This document shows positions 22,491-30,539 of a stretch of DNA of 32,296 nt, piece after piece. The first letter of the stretch is position 1; each line of letters opens with the position of its first letter. The notes below the pieces were generated by a model. It saw nothing but the letters and a program-made list of their open reading frames with translations. It made no database searches and was not told the origin of the DNA. The position numbers and the translations under genes were made by a program. The stretch is from assembly GCA_019420945.1 (NCBI GenBank), contig JAHZGF010000061.1, forward strand, positions 1 to 32,296, given 5' to 3'. Source of the stretch: Clostridiales bacterium (lineage in GTDB: Bacteria > Bacillota > Clostridia > Oscillospirales > Oscillospiraceae).

Positions 22491-24961
22491 ACCGGGACTA
22501 TCTAAAAGGAAGGCGGTGCATGGTCTGGTCGTTCATGCAGAACGCTCGGATGTACGAGGCTTTGCGGGACTATGGCGACCGGCTGGATACGGTGGGGATT
22601 TTTACTTTTGAGGTGGATGCCACCGGGACGCTCTCGGAAACTGGCACAAGCATTTCCTCCATGATGACCTACATCAACAAGTGGACGCACATTCACTGGA
22701 TGCTGACCGTGATGAACCACGGGACAGCCAGTATTTTCACGGCTCTGCGCAATAACACAAACGGAGCAAAAGATAAGTTTTTAACGGAGCTGGTGCGCAT
22801 CATGGAAAAATACCCGTGGTGTGCCGGAGTGGACATTGATTTGGAGCGCGGCGGCGGATATGAGAACCGGGAAGCGGCAAACTCCTTATTTCAGGCTATT
22901 TACCAGACGGTCAAAGCCTATGATTCCTCCAAACTCGTCAATATCTGCCTGCCCGGCATGACCGGCGTTCAGGGCAGTGTGGGCGGGGAAAACTGGTGCG
23001 TCTATGCCGACCTCAACCCGTACTGCGACACGGCTTCTATTATGTCTTATGGAATGGCGTGGGCAGGCAGCGCCCCCGGCCCCGTATCTCCCCGGAGCTG
23101 GTTGGAGGGCATTTACGATTACGCGGTCACGGCGATGTCCCCGGAAAAGATTTTCATGGGCCTGCCGGGATACGGCTGGAACTGGCAGATATACGACACC
23201 CCGGAGAACCTGGGCGAAACCTACCGGGGGATTTCCAACACCTACTATGCCGCCAAGCTCTGGATGACTGGCGGCTACAACTTTACCGGGGATGCGCCGC
23301 CCCAGCCCATGATCCCCATTATTGCCTATTGGGACGATGTAGATATGGTGCCGTGGGCGCTTCCGCAGGTATATGACTACATGGAAGGATGGGATGCTTC
23401 CTCGGTAACTTCGCCCCTGCAGCAGGAAGTCTATAACCGCAGGCGGTATCTGACCTGTTACGGGAAGGAGCAAAAGACCTCCTTCGGCACAATCTACATT
23501 GACCGTGGCGGCGGCACACCGGATTCCTACACCGGGCTTGCCACTGTGTCCGATTACATGACGGTTCTCGGTGAGGGCGCGACAGCAACCTTTCATTTTA
23601 CGATTGAGCAGGCTGGCACCTATGACATAGCGGTACGGCTTGCTTTTCCTTTTTGGGATAAAAACGCGCTGAATGTGGCTGTGGACGGAAGCTCAAAGAC
23701 CTTTTCGGAGAGCCGCCTGTGGTGGCCATACTGGCGGCGCACCTGCTGGCTTTCCTTTGCTTCCGGCAGGAGCCTCTCCGCAGGCAGCCATACGCTTACG
23801 ATCAGCGGCGGCGTTCCCGGTGTACAGTTTTACGGTTTCCGGGTATGCAGCAGCTTTTCTGAGGAACCGTCTGCCGGAGAGGCGGCGTTTACCCTCTCAC
23901 CCCGGCAGTTTCTGGACGTGAACGGCCAGCCAGCCACACCAGACAAGGGCTTTAAACTCACCTGTGAAATGCTCCGGCGAAAACCGGATTCGGCGCTGGT
24001 ATGGTATGAGGACTTCCGGGATGATACCCCTCTGCCGGACAGCTACTGGATGACGCTCTCCGGGGAATGGTCGGTGTGGAGGGAAAGCTACACCACCGAG
24101 AACCGGCCATATTCCTTGCTGGAAGGCTCCGGCAAGCTGGCATGGAAATATGATGGATTCTCCGACCTGCATATCCGGGCGCGGGTGGGTTTTCCACAGA
24201 ATGGCGGCGGACGGGCCGGGGTATTCCTTGGAAACCTGTTCTGCTGCTTAAACTACGATACTCAGCGGGTGGAGCTATACCAAGGCTCCACGCTTTTGGG
24301 GAGCTACTCCACCAGCTTTTCCAAGACCCCGGATGCGCAGCTCCACAGCGATCCGACCGTCTATACCATTGAGATGCGAAAGCGTGGGAGCAAGGTCCGG
24401 GTGTATTCCGGTTCCAGCTACACCCTGCGGTTTACCGCAACGGTGAGCGCCACCTCCGGCTATGCGGGGATACAGGCGGACAATGAGATCGTCTGCGACC
24501 TGCTGCGGGCCGGTGATGCCTGGGCTTATGAACCCTATGAGTGTTTTGACGTGGTGTATCCGGACGGGGTGCGCACCAGCTTCGGGCGGATCGCCCGCTC
24601 TGGCGTGACGTGGGACGAGGAATTTCAGATTTTCTCAGTGAACAGCGACGTGGATGAAGGCTCCACCCGCAGCGAGGATATTTCCCTCGACTATGATTTC
24701 TTTCATTCCCACCTGCTGGAAATTTCCTGCGGGAATGATTACACAGCCAGGGTGATCCCACGGGATATAAACGTCTGGACCGCCCGGCTGTTCTTGGGCG
24801 ACGCGGACGGTTTTTCCATTCTGTATTATCAGGACGTGGATTCGCTGGTATATTGGGCCAACGAGGCTGCTTACCGGTGGGGCCTGCGCGGCATTGCGAT
24901 CTGGTCTTTAGGACAGGAGGATATGCGGCTGTGGGAGGTCATGCCGAAACAAATCGAATAA
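22487..24961 (+). CDS. Tail glycoside hydrolase (GH18-type) with inserted binding modules
   Basis: An 824-residue protein. Residues 1-330 carry the main body of a GH18 TIM barrel: AGVDIDLERGGG (113-124) holds the DxDxE catalytic motif (Asp116, Asp118, Glu120), SIMSYGMAW (184-192) and GLPGYGWNW (225-233) are further barrel strands. Residues 335-460 resemble a CBM6-like jelly roll, 505-680 a LamG-like sandwich, and 685-775 a beta domain. Residues 776-824 return to GH18: YWANEAAYRWGLRGIAIWSL then GQED, the usual last barrel strand. So the barrel looks split by a 440-residue insert. It likely cuts cell-wall glycan during entry. Start TTG 22487 is in a TTGA overlap; ATG 22520, with AAGGAAGG upstream, is an alternative. 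Confidence 0.82.
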   Translation: MNRDYLKGRRCMVWSFMQNARMYEALRDYGDRLDTVGIFTFEVDATGTLSETGTSISSMMTYINKWTHIHWMLTVMNHGTASIFTALRNNTNGAKDKFLTELVRIMEKYPWCAGVDIDLERGGGYENREAANSLFQAIYQTVKAYDSSKLVNICLPGMTGVQGSVGGENWCVYADLNPYCDTASIMSYGMAWAGSAPGPVSPRSWLEGIYDYAVTAMSPEKIFMGLPGYGWNWQIYDTPENLGETYRGISNTYYAAKLWMTGGYNFTGDAPPQPMIPIIAYWDDVDMVPWALPQVYDYMEGWDASSVTSPLQQEVYNRRRYLTCYGKEQKTSFGTIYIDRGGGTPDSYTGLATVSDYMTVLGEGATATFHFTIEQAGTYDIAVRLAFPFWDKNALNVAVDGSSKTFSESRLWWPYWRRTCWLSFASGRSLSAGSHTLTISGGVPGVQFYGFRVCSSFSEEPSAGEAAFTLSPRQFLDVNGQPATPDKGFKLTCEMLRRKPDSALVWYEDFRDDTPLPDSYWMTLSGEWSVWRESYTTENRPYSLLEGSGKLAWKYDGFSDLHIRARVGFPQNGGGRAGVFLGNLFCCLNYDTQRVELYQGSTLLGSYSTSFSKTPDAQLHSDPTVYTIEMRKRGSKVRVYSGSSYTLRFTATVSATSGYAGIQADNEIVCDLLRAGDAWAYEPYECFDVVYPDGVRTSFGRIARSGVTWDEEFQIFSVNSDVDEGSTRSEDISLDYDFFHSHLLEISCGNDYTARVIPRDINVWTARLFLGDADGFSILYYQDVDSLVYWANEAAYRWGLRGIAIWSLGQEDMRLWEVMPKQIE

Positions 24962-24974
24962 ATCATGGGAACTG

Positions 24975-25004
24975 GCGACTGCCCTGCGGGGCGGCCGCTT
25001 TTTT
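24975..25004 (+). terminator. Rho-independent terminator after the tail operon
   Basis: GCGACTGCCC (24975-24984) pairs with GGGCGGCCGC (24989-24998) with one mismatch around a TGCG loop, followed by six T. It separates the tail genes from the lysis genes, so lysis expression may depend on readthrough. Confidence 0.65.
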
Positions 25005-25042
25005 CAAGTACACAAACCATTTCAAGAAACGGAGGTATCAAC

Positions 25043-25465
25043 ATGAAGGAACTTTGGAATACGGCGCAGGTGATCTTTGCGGCAATCGGAGGATGGCTGG
25101 GCTATTTCCTGGGCGGCTGCGACGGGTTGCTCATCGCCCTGGTGGTGTTCGTGGCGGTGGATTACATCACCGGCGTGATGTGCGCCGTCTCGGACAAGAA
25201 GCTGTCCAGCGAGGTGGGCTTTAAGGGCATCTGCCGGAAGGTGCTGATCTTCCTGCTGGTTGGAATCGCCAACATCGTGGATGTACAGGTCATCGGCACA
25301 GGCTCGGTGCTTCGCACGGCAGTCATCTTCTTTTATCTCTCCAATGAGGGCGTGAGCCTGCTGGAGAACGCGGCGCACCTGGGGCTTCCCGTGCCGGAGA
25401 AGATGAAGGACATCCTGGCGCAGCTCCATGACCGGGCGGAAAACACAGAAAGCGAGGGAAAATAA
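25043..25465 (+). CDS. Phage holin (toxin secretion/phage lysis holin family)
   Basis: A 140-residue membrane protein. Hydrophobic segments at about 8-25 (VIFAAIGGWLGYFLGG), 28-48 (LLIALVVFVAVDYITGVM), 68-82 (VLIFLLVGIANIV) and 89-102 are joined by short loops, and the C-terminal end is charged. VDYITGVMCA and FKGICRKVLIF are the typical family motifs. It would make the hole that lets the endolysin reach the wall. ATG 25043 follows GGAGG. It is directly followed by the endolysin gene with a two-base gap. Confidence 0.92.
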   Translation: MKELWNTAQVIFAAIGGWLGYFLGGCDGLLIALVVFVAVDYITGVMCAVSDKKLSSEVGFKGICRKVLIFLLVGIANIVDVQVIGTGSVLRTAVIFFYLSNEGVSLLENAAHLGLPVPEKMKDILAQLHDRAENTESEGK

Positions 25466-25467
25466 CT

Positions 25468-26439
25468 ATGGCTTATACGAACAGTTCACTGGTATCTTAC
25501 ACAAAACTCAGCCCGAACCACTCCGGGCAGCGGACGCACTCCATCGACCGCATCACGCCCCACTGTGTGGTAGGACAATGCTCTGTGGAAACACTGGGGA
25601 ATATCTTCCTGCCGGTTTCCAAACAGGCAAGCTGCAACTACGGTATCGGCGAGGATGGCAGAATCGGAATGTATGTAGAGGAAAAGAACCGCTCCTGGTG
25701 TTCTTCTTCCAATGCAAACGACCAGAGGGCTATCACCATTGAGTGCGCGTCCGATACGGCTGAGCCGTATGCCTTTAAGGATGTGGTCTACCAGAAGCTG
25801 ATCACCCTCTGCGCGGACATCTGCAAGCGAAACGGCAAGAAAAAGCTCCTGTGGCTGGGAGACAAGGACAAGACGCTCTCTTATGAGCCGAAGTCGGATG
25901 AGATGGTGCTGACCGTCCACCGCTGGTTTGCCAACAAGTCCTGTCCGGGAAACTGGATGTATGCCCGGATGGGTGATCTGGCGGAAAAAGTTACGGCACA
26001 GCTTGGCGGCGGGATCTCTGGGAACACAGAGACGGAGCATCCCGAAAAGCTGACAGAAGGCTATTACCGTGTCCGCAAGACATGGGCGGACAGTAAGACA
26101 CAGAAAGGCGCATACAAGATCCTATCCAACGCCAAGAGGTGTGCCGACAGCAACCCAGGTTACAGCGTGTTCGACGATAACGGGGTCAATATCTACTCGC
26201 CGGGCGGGGCTGCTTCTGCGCCGTCCGAAGATGTGCCGTTTCTTGTCCAGGTCAGCATTTCTGACCTGAATATCCGCAAAGGGCCGGGAACGGACTATGC
26301 CAAGACCGGTAAGTTTACAGGAAAAGGCGTATTTACCATCATGGAGGTCAAATCCGGGCAGGGTTCCACGGCTGGCTGGGGCCGGCTGAAATCCGGCGCG
26401 GGATGGATTTCGCTTGACTATACATCTAAAATTAAATAA
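25468..26439 (+). CDS. Endolysin: N-acetylmuramoyl-L-alanine amidase with SH3 domain
   Basis: A 323-residue lysis enzyme. Residues 1-180 are an Amidase_2/PGRP-type domain; the zinc and catalytic set can be placed at His32 (ITPHCVVGQ), Glu92 (AITIECAS), His151 (TVHRWF) and Cys159 (KSCPGNWM). Residues 197-245 have the small YRVRKTWADSKTQKGAYKIL module often found in Clostridia lysins. Residues 256-323 form an SH3_3-like cell-wall binding domain (LNIRKGPGTDYAKTGKF, GWGRLKSGAGWISLDY). No signal peptide is seen, which fits holin-dependent export. A strong terminator follows. Confidence 0.93.
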   Translation: MAYTNSSLVSYTKLSPNHSGQRTHSIDRITPHCVVGQCSVETLGNIFLPVSKQASCNYGIGEDGRIGMYVEEKNRSWCSSSNANDQRAITIECASDTAEPYAFKDVVYQKLITLCADICKRNGKKKLLWLGDKDKTLSYEPKSDEMVLTVHRWFANKSCPGNWMYARMGDLAEKVTAQLGGGISGNTETEHPEKLTEGYYRVRKTWADSKTQKGAYKILSNAKRCADSNPGYSVFDDNGVNIYSPGGAASAPSEDVPFLVQVSISDLNIRKGPGTDYAKTGKFTGKGVFTIMEVKSGQGSTAGWGRLKSGAGWISLDYTSKIK

Positions 26440-26451
26440 CCAAACTGCTGA

Positions 26452-26491
26452 ATGCCCATCGAGCCATAACCGCTCGGTGGGCATATTTTTT
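26452..26491 (+). terminator. Rho-independent terminator after the endolysin
   Basis: ATGCCCATCGAGC (26452-26464) pairs with GCTCGGTGGGCAT (26472-26484) with one G-T pair around a seven-base loop, followed by ATTTTTTT. It closes the lysis unit. Confidence 0.85.
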
Positions 26492-26517
26492 TCGGCCAAA
26501 ATTCGCTCTTCTGTCCA

Positions 26518-26568
26518 GATGGGTCATTGAGGGTAACCCTCGGAATGGAGGAACCAAAATGACCCATC
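26518..26568 (+). promoter_or_regulatory. Nested inverted repeats masking the HTH gene start
   Basis: GATGGGTCATT (26518-26528) is the exact reverse complement of AATGACCCATC (26558-26568), which contains the start codon of the HTH gene (26559). Directly inside the left arm lies GAGGGT-A-ACCCTC (26529-26541), a palindrome. GGAGG (26547-26551) stays in the open loop. It could be an RNA switch hiding the start codon, or a DNA operator for the HTH protein. Confidence 0.55.
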
Positions 26569-26981
26569 AGCAAAAAGAACAGATAACTGCCCTACGCTCC
26601 CAGGGCTATGGATATGCAACCATTGCAAAGGCGATAGGACTGAAGAAAGATACCGTTGTAGCATTCTGCCGTAAGGTGGGGCTGACCGGCACGAAGGCCG
26701 CAGATAACAGCCGCATTGAACTGGACGCCGGATTCTGCCTGCAGTGCGGCGCTTTGCTTACGCAGACTCCCGGAAGAAAGCGAGTCAAGTTCTGCTCGGA
26801 TAACTGCCGTACCGCCTGGTGGAATGCACACCCGGAAAAGGTCAACCGCAGAGCCATATACCACTTCACCTGCGCTCACTGCGGAAAGCCCTTCACTGCC
26901 TACGGCAACGCAAAAAGAAAATACTGCTCTCACGCCTGCTATATCGCAGACCGCTACAAAGGCGGTGACGGGCATGAGTGA
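26559..26981 (+). CDS. HTH protein with two zinc-finger-like CxxC...CxxxC units
   Basis: A 140-residue putative DNA-binding protein. Residues 4-40 form a resolvase/sigma-type helix-turn-helix (EQITALRSQGYGYATIAKAI, then DTVVAFCRK). Two small zinc modules follow: Cys60-Cys63 with Cys79-Cys83 (FCSDNCRTAWWNAHPE), and Cys105-Cys108 with Cys123-Cys127 (KYCSHACYIADRY). Such proteins stand just before large serine recombinase genes in many Clostridia elements; they may regulate or direct recombination (inference). GGAGG precedes ATG 26559. The start lies within an inverted repeat. It overlaps the next small gene by 8 bases. Confidence 0.75.
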   Translation: MTHQQKEQITALRSQGYGYATIAKAIGLKKDTVVAFCRKVGLTGTKAADNSRIELDAGFCLQCGALLTQTPGRKRVKFCSDNCRTAWWNAHPEKVNRRAIYHFTCAHCGKPFTAYGNAKRKYCSHACYIADRYKGGDGHE

Positions 26982-27150
26982 GGATAAATTCCGCTCTGAA
27001 ATGAGCTACCTTGCCGCCCTTTCCATCGCAAAGAATCTCAGGGAAAAGGGGCTTCTGAGCGAGGAGGAATATGCCGTAATTGATACAAATCTGAGGGCTG
27101 AGTTTTCTCCATCTTTGGGTACATTATTATCGGAAAATGACTTGATATAA
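26974..27150 (+). CDS. SHOCT-like small protein
   Basis: A 58-residue, mostly helical protein. IAKNLREKGLLSEEEYAVID resembles the SHOCT-type short helix pair (xxLxEKGLLTxEEY). ATG 26974 follows AAAGGCGG and overlaps the HTH gene end. The longer reading from 26716 is only its shadow. Its role is unknown; in similar elements it sits between the HTH gene and recombinases and might be an accessory or directionality factor, which is a guess from position only. Confidence 0.65.
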   Translation: MSEDKFRSEMSYLAALSIAKNLREKGLLSEEEYAVIDTNLRAEFSPSLGTLLSENDLI

Positions 27151-27193
27151 TCGGCTTTCAGAGTGATATATAGTGTCGGAAAGGAGTGATTTC
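27111..27193 (+). promoter_or_regulatory. Promoter-like element D before the recombinase genes
   Basis: TTGATA (27142-27147), 17 bases ending CTTTCAGAGT, GATATA (27165-27170), then GGAAAGGAGTG as ribosome site. Upstream ATCTTTG (27111) and TTATCGGAAAATG (27128-27140) match the same places in element B (5890 and TTATCGGAAATG 5906). The element overlaps the end of the SHOCT-like gene. Expected start near 27177. Confidence 0.6.
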
Positions 27194-28960
27194 ATGCGGA
27201 TTGTAAATAAAATCGAAGCGAAAACACCGCAGATACCGCGCCGCAAAAGGGTCGCTGCCTACGCAAGAGTCTCAATGGAGTCCGAGCGGCTGCAGCACTC
27301 CCTTTCGGCACAGGTCAGCTTTTACAGCAGTTTGATACAGAGCAACCCCGCCTGGGAATATGTGGGCGTATACGCCGACAACGGAATAACCGGCACCAAA
27401 GCCGAAGCCCGCGAAGAGTTCAATCGGATGATTGCCGACTGCGAAGCCGGAAAAATCGACATTGTTCTGACAAAGAGTATCTCCCGTTTCGCGCGCAACA
27501 CCGTTGACCTGTTGAATACAGTGCGCAGGCTCAAGGAACTGGGCGTTTCCGTGCAATTTGAAAAGGAGCGCATCGACTCCCTCACCGAGGACGGTGAGTT
27601 GATGCTGACCCTTTTAGCATCCTTTGCCCAGGAGGAGATACGCAGCCTGTCGGACAACGTCAAATGGGGTACCCGGAAACGATTTGAAAAAGGTATTCCC
27701 AATGGTCGCTTTCAAATCTACGGGTACCGCTGGGAGGGCGATCATCTGGTTGTCCATGAGGAGGAGGCAAAGATCGTTCGGCTCATCTACGACAATTACA
27801 TGAATGGTTTATCAGCGGAAACCACAGAGAAGCAGCTTGCCGAGATGGGTGTGAAATCCTATAAGGGCCAGCACTTCGGCAATACCTCTATCAGACAGAT
27901 CCTCGGCAACATCACTTATACGGGCAACCTTCTGTTCCAGAAGGAATATGTGCAGGACCCCATCAGCAAGAAAAGCAAAATTAACCGTGGGGAGCTGCCG
28001 CAGTATTTCGTGAAGAACACCCACGAAGCCATCATCCCGATGGAGGTCTACCAGGCGGTGCAGACCGAGAAAGCGCGCCGCCGGGAGCTTGGGGCTTTGG
28101 CAAACTGGAGCATCAATACCTCCTGCTTTACCAGCAAAATCAAGTGCGGTCGGTGCGGAAAGAGCTATCAGCGCTCCAACCGCAAGGGACGAAAAGATCC
28201 TGACGCTAACTACACCATCTGGGTCTGCGGGACTCGAAGAAAAACCGGGAATGCCAAGTGCCAAAACAAGGACATCCCAGAACAGATACTCAAGGAAGCC
28301 TGCGCTGTGGTCATGGGACTGGATACGTTTGATGAGATCATCTTTTCAGAGCAGATCGACCGCATTGAGATCCCTGCTCCGAATGAGATGATTTTCTATT
28401 TTAAGGATGGCCACATTGTACCGCACCACTGGGAATCCACCATGCGGAAGGACTGCTGGACGGATGAGCGCAGAGCCGCCAAGGGACGGTATGTGCAGGA
28501 GCATCAGCTCGGCCCCAACACTTCCTGCTTTACCAGCCGCATTCGCTGCGACAGCTGCGGCGAGAACTACCGCAGGCAGCGTTCACGGCACAAAGATGGC
28601 AGCTTTGATTCCGTATGGCGATGTGCGTCAGGCGGAAAATGCCAAAGCCCCAGCATCAAGGAAGATGCCCTCAAAAACCTCTGTGCGGACGCTATGGGTC
28701 TGGAGGAATTTAGTGAGACGGTTTTCCGTGAGCAGATTGTCTGCATTCACATCACGGCTCCATATCAGCTTTCCATCCGCTTCTTTGACGGGCATACCTT
28801 CGAGACGGCATGGGAAAACAAGCGGAAGATGCCCCGGCATACAGAGGAGCGAAAACAGCATATGCGAGAAGTAATGATACAGAGATGGAGGGAAAAACGT
28901 GGCGAAAGTAACGACAATACCGGCGACGATAAGCCGATTCACGGCAACGCCGATCAATGA
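27194..28960 (+). CDS. Large serine recombinase with duplicated zinc-ribbon region
   Basis: A 588-residue site-specific recombinase. Resolvase domain 18-165: AAYARVSMES (21-30, nucleophile Ser27, Arg25), SRFARNT (97-103) and EIRSLSDN. Recombinase domain about 175-290 (ETTEKQLAEMGVKSYKG, TYTGNLLFQK). A zinc ribbon at Cys318-Cys321/Cys345-Cys356 is followed by a helix-strand region, and the whole block (308-409) is repeated at 442-536 with Cys452-Cys455/Cys477-Cys483. Family members usually have one zinc ribbon and a coiled coil. ATG 27194 follows AAAGGAGTG. It overlaps the second recombinase gene by 62 bases and may act with it in integration or excision. Confidence 0.92.
   Translation: MRIVNKIEAKTPQIPRRKRVAAYARVSMESERLQHSLSAQVSFYSSLIQSNPAWEYVGVYADNGITGTKAEAREEFNRMIADCEAGKIDIVLTKSISRFARNTVDLLNTVRRLKELGVSVQFEKERIDSLTEDGELMLTLLASFAQEEIRSLSDNVKWGTRKRFEKGIPNGRFQIYGYRWEGDHLVVHEEEAKIVRLIYDNYMNGLSAETTEKQLAEMGVKSYKGQHFGNTSIRQILGNITYTGNLLFQKEYVQDPISKKSKINRGELPQYFVKNTHEAIIPMEVYQAVQTEKARRRELGALANWSINTSCFTSKIKCGRCGKSYQRSNRKGRKDPDANYTIWVCGTRRKTGNAKCQNKDIPEQILKEACAVVMGLDTFDEIIFSEQIDRIEIPAPNEMIFYFKDGHIVPHHWESTMRKDCWTDERRAAKGRYVQEHQLGPNTSCFTSRIRCDSCGENYRRQRSRHKDGSFDSVWRCASGGKCQSPSIKEDALKNLCADAMGLEEFSETVFREQIVCIHITAPYQLSIRFFDGHTFETAWENKRKMPRHTEERKQHMREVMIQRWREKRGESNDNTGDDKPIHGNADQ
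28115..28801 (+). repeat. Internal tandem duplication in the first recombinase
   Basis: Copy 1 lies at 28115-28420 and copy 2 at 28517-28801, 402 bases (134 residues) apart. Matching pieces: NTSCFTSKIKCGRCGKSY with NTSCFTSRIRCDSCGENY; LKEACAVVMGLDTFDEIIF with LKNLCADAMGLEEFSETVF; FSEQIDRIEI with FREQIVCIHI; FKDGHIV with FDGHTF. Protein similarity is clear while the DNA has diverged, so the duplication is old and kept. Confidence 0.85.
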
Positions 28961-30470
28961 AAAGAAAAAGCGCCGCACCGCCGCCTACGCCCGTGTTTCC
29001 ACGGACAGCGAGGAGCAGCTCACCAGCTACAGCGCCCAGGTGGACTATTACACCAACTATATCAAAAGCCGGGACGATTGGGAGTTTGTTTCCGTGTATA
29101 CGGACGAGGGCATAACGGGTACGAATACCAAGCACCGCGAGGGATTCAAACGCATGGTGGCGGATGCACTGGCTGGCAAGATAGACCTCATCGTCACCAA
29201 ATCGGTCAGCCGCTTTGCCCGAAATACGGTAGACAGCCTGACCACGGTGCGCCAGCTCAAGGAAAAAGGCGTGGAGATCTATTTTGAGAAAGAAAACATC
29301 TGGACCTTGGACAGCAAGGGCGAACTGCTCATCACCATCATGTCCTCACTGGCGCAGGAGGAAAGCCGCAGCATTTCAGAGAACTGTACCTGGGGACAGA
29401 GAAAACGGTTTGCTGACGGGAAGGTCACCGTGCCATTCAAACGGTTTCTCGGCTATGATCGGGGACCCGATGGCAATCTGGTTTTGAATAAGGACGAAGC
29501 GGTTATCATCCGCCGCATTTACAGTATGTTCCTGCAAGGCATGACGCCGCACGGCATTGCCGCCAGGCTGACTGCCGACGGCATCAAGTCGCCGGGCGGC
29601 AAAGACAAATGGAACGCAGGGGCAGTTCGCAGCATTCTCACCAACGAGAAGTACAAGGGCGATGCGCTCCTGCAAAAGAGCTATACGGTGGATTTCCTCA
29701 CCAAGAAGAAAAAGGTCAACGAGGGCGAAATCCCGCAGTACTATGTGGAGGGCAACCACGAAGCCATCATTTCCCCAGAGGTATTCGAGATGGTTCAGCA
29801 GGAACTGGAGCGTAGAAAGCAAGGTCGGGGCCGGCACAGCGGCGTCCATCTTTTCTCCGGTAAGATACGCTGCGGACAATGCGGCGAGTGGTACGGCTCG
29901 AAGGTCTGGCATTCCAACAGCAAATACCGCCGGGTTATCTGGCAGTGCAATCATAAGTATGACGGCGAGGAAAAATGCTCCACGCCGCACTTGACGGAGG
30001 ATGAAATTAAAGCGATGTTTGTCTCAGCGGCAAACAAGCTGATTGGCAAAAAAGCGGCGATTATCTCGCCGCTCCGAAATTCGCTGGACGTTGCTTTCGA
30101 CACATCTGCACTGGAAACCGAAGTCGCAGAACTGCAGGATGAGATCATGGTCGTCTCAGACCTTATCCAGAAATGCATCTACGAAAACGCTCATGTGGCG
30201 CTCGACCAAACGGAATATCAGAAACGCTATGACGGTCTCACCACCCGTTTCGATACCGCGAAGGCTCGGCTGGAGGAAATTGAAGCCGCGCTTGCCGACA
30301 AGAAATCCAGACGGGCGGCAATCGACGCCTTTCTGGACACGCTGGCGCAGGCTGACCCGATGGAGAAATTTGACCCTGCCCTCTGGTGCGGGCTGATTGA
30401 TTATGTAACAGTCTATGCCAGGGACGATGTGCGGTTTGCTTTTAAGGACGGGCAGGAAATTAAAGCATAA
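28899..30470 (+). CDS. Second large serine recombinase
   Basis: A 523-residue recombinase. Resolvase domain about 26-170: AAYARVSTDS (28-37, nucleophile Ser34), SVSRFARNTVDSL (102-114), QEESRSISEN. Recombinase domain 180-300 (GIAARLTADGIKSPGG, SILTNEKYKGDALLQKSY). Zinc ribbon Cys325-Cys328 with Cys350-Cys360. A coiled coil from about 405 to 470 (LETEVAELQDEIMVVSDLIQ), then a C-terminal strand region. This is the standard large serine integrase plan. It starts with GTG 28899, GGAGGG upstream, 62 bases inside the first recombinase gene, so translation is probably coupled. A terminator follows at once. Confidence 0.93.
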   Translation: MAKVTTIPATISRFTATPINEKKKRRTAAYARVSTDSEEQLTSYSAQVDYYTNYIKSRDDWEFVSVYTDEGITGTNTKHREGFKRMVADALAGKIDLIVTKSVSRFARNTVDSLTTVRQLKEKGVEIYFEKENIWTLDSKGELLITIMSSLAQEESRSISENCTWGQRKRFADGKVTVPFKRFLGYDRGPDGNLVLNKDEAVIIRRIYSMFLQGMTPHGIAARLTADGIKSPGGKDKWNAGAVRSILTNEKYKGDALLQKSYTVDFLTKKKKVNEGEIPQYYVEGNHEAIISPEVFEMVQQELERRKQGRGRHSGVHLFSGKIRCGQCGEWYGSKVWHSNSKYRRVIWQCNHKYDGEEKCSTPHLTEDEIKAMFVSAANKLIGKKAAIISPLRNSLDVAFDTSALETEVAELQDEIMVVSDLIQKCIYENAHVALDQTEYQKRYDGLTTRFDTAKARLEEIEAALADKKSRRAAIDAFLDTLAQADPMEKFDPALWCGLIDYVTVYARDDVRFAFKDGQEIKA

Positions 30471-30474
30471 GGAT

Positions 30475-30524
30475 AAAAAAGATACTCCTCACTACCAATT
30501 GCGGTGGTGAGGAGTATCCTTTTT
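30475..30524. terminator. Bidirectional terminator between convergent units
   Basis: GATACTCCTCACTACC (30481-30496) pairs with GGTGGTGAGGAGTATC (30503-30518) with one G-T pair. AAAAAA lies before and CTTTTT after the stem, so it works on both strands. It separates the recombinase operon from the minus-strand operon. Confidence 0.85.
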
Positions 30525-30539
30525 CCATAAGCATCCTCT

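Noticed and set aside
30481..30518. The 16-base inverted repeat after the second recombinase as a phage attachment site
   Set aside because: It has A-run and T-run flanks and a perfect terminator layout between convergent genes. An attachment site nearby is possible but cannot be placed without the empty chromosome site.
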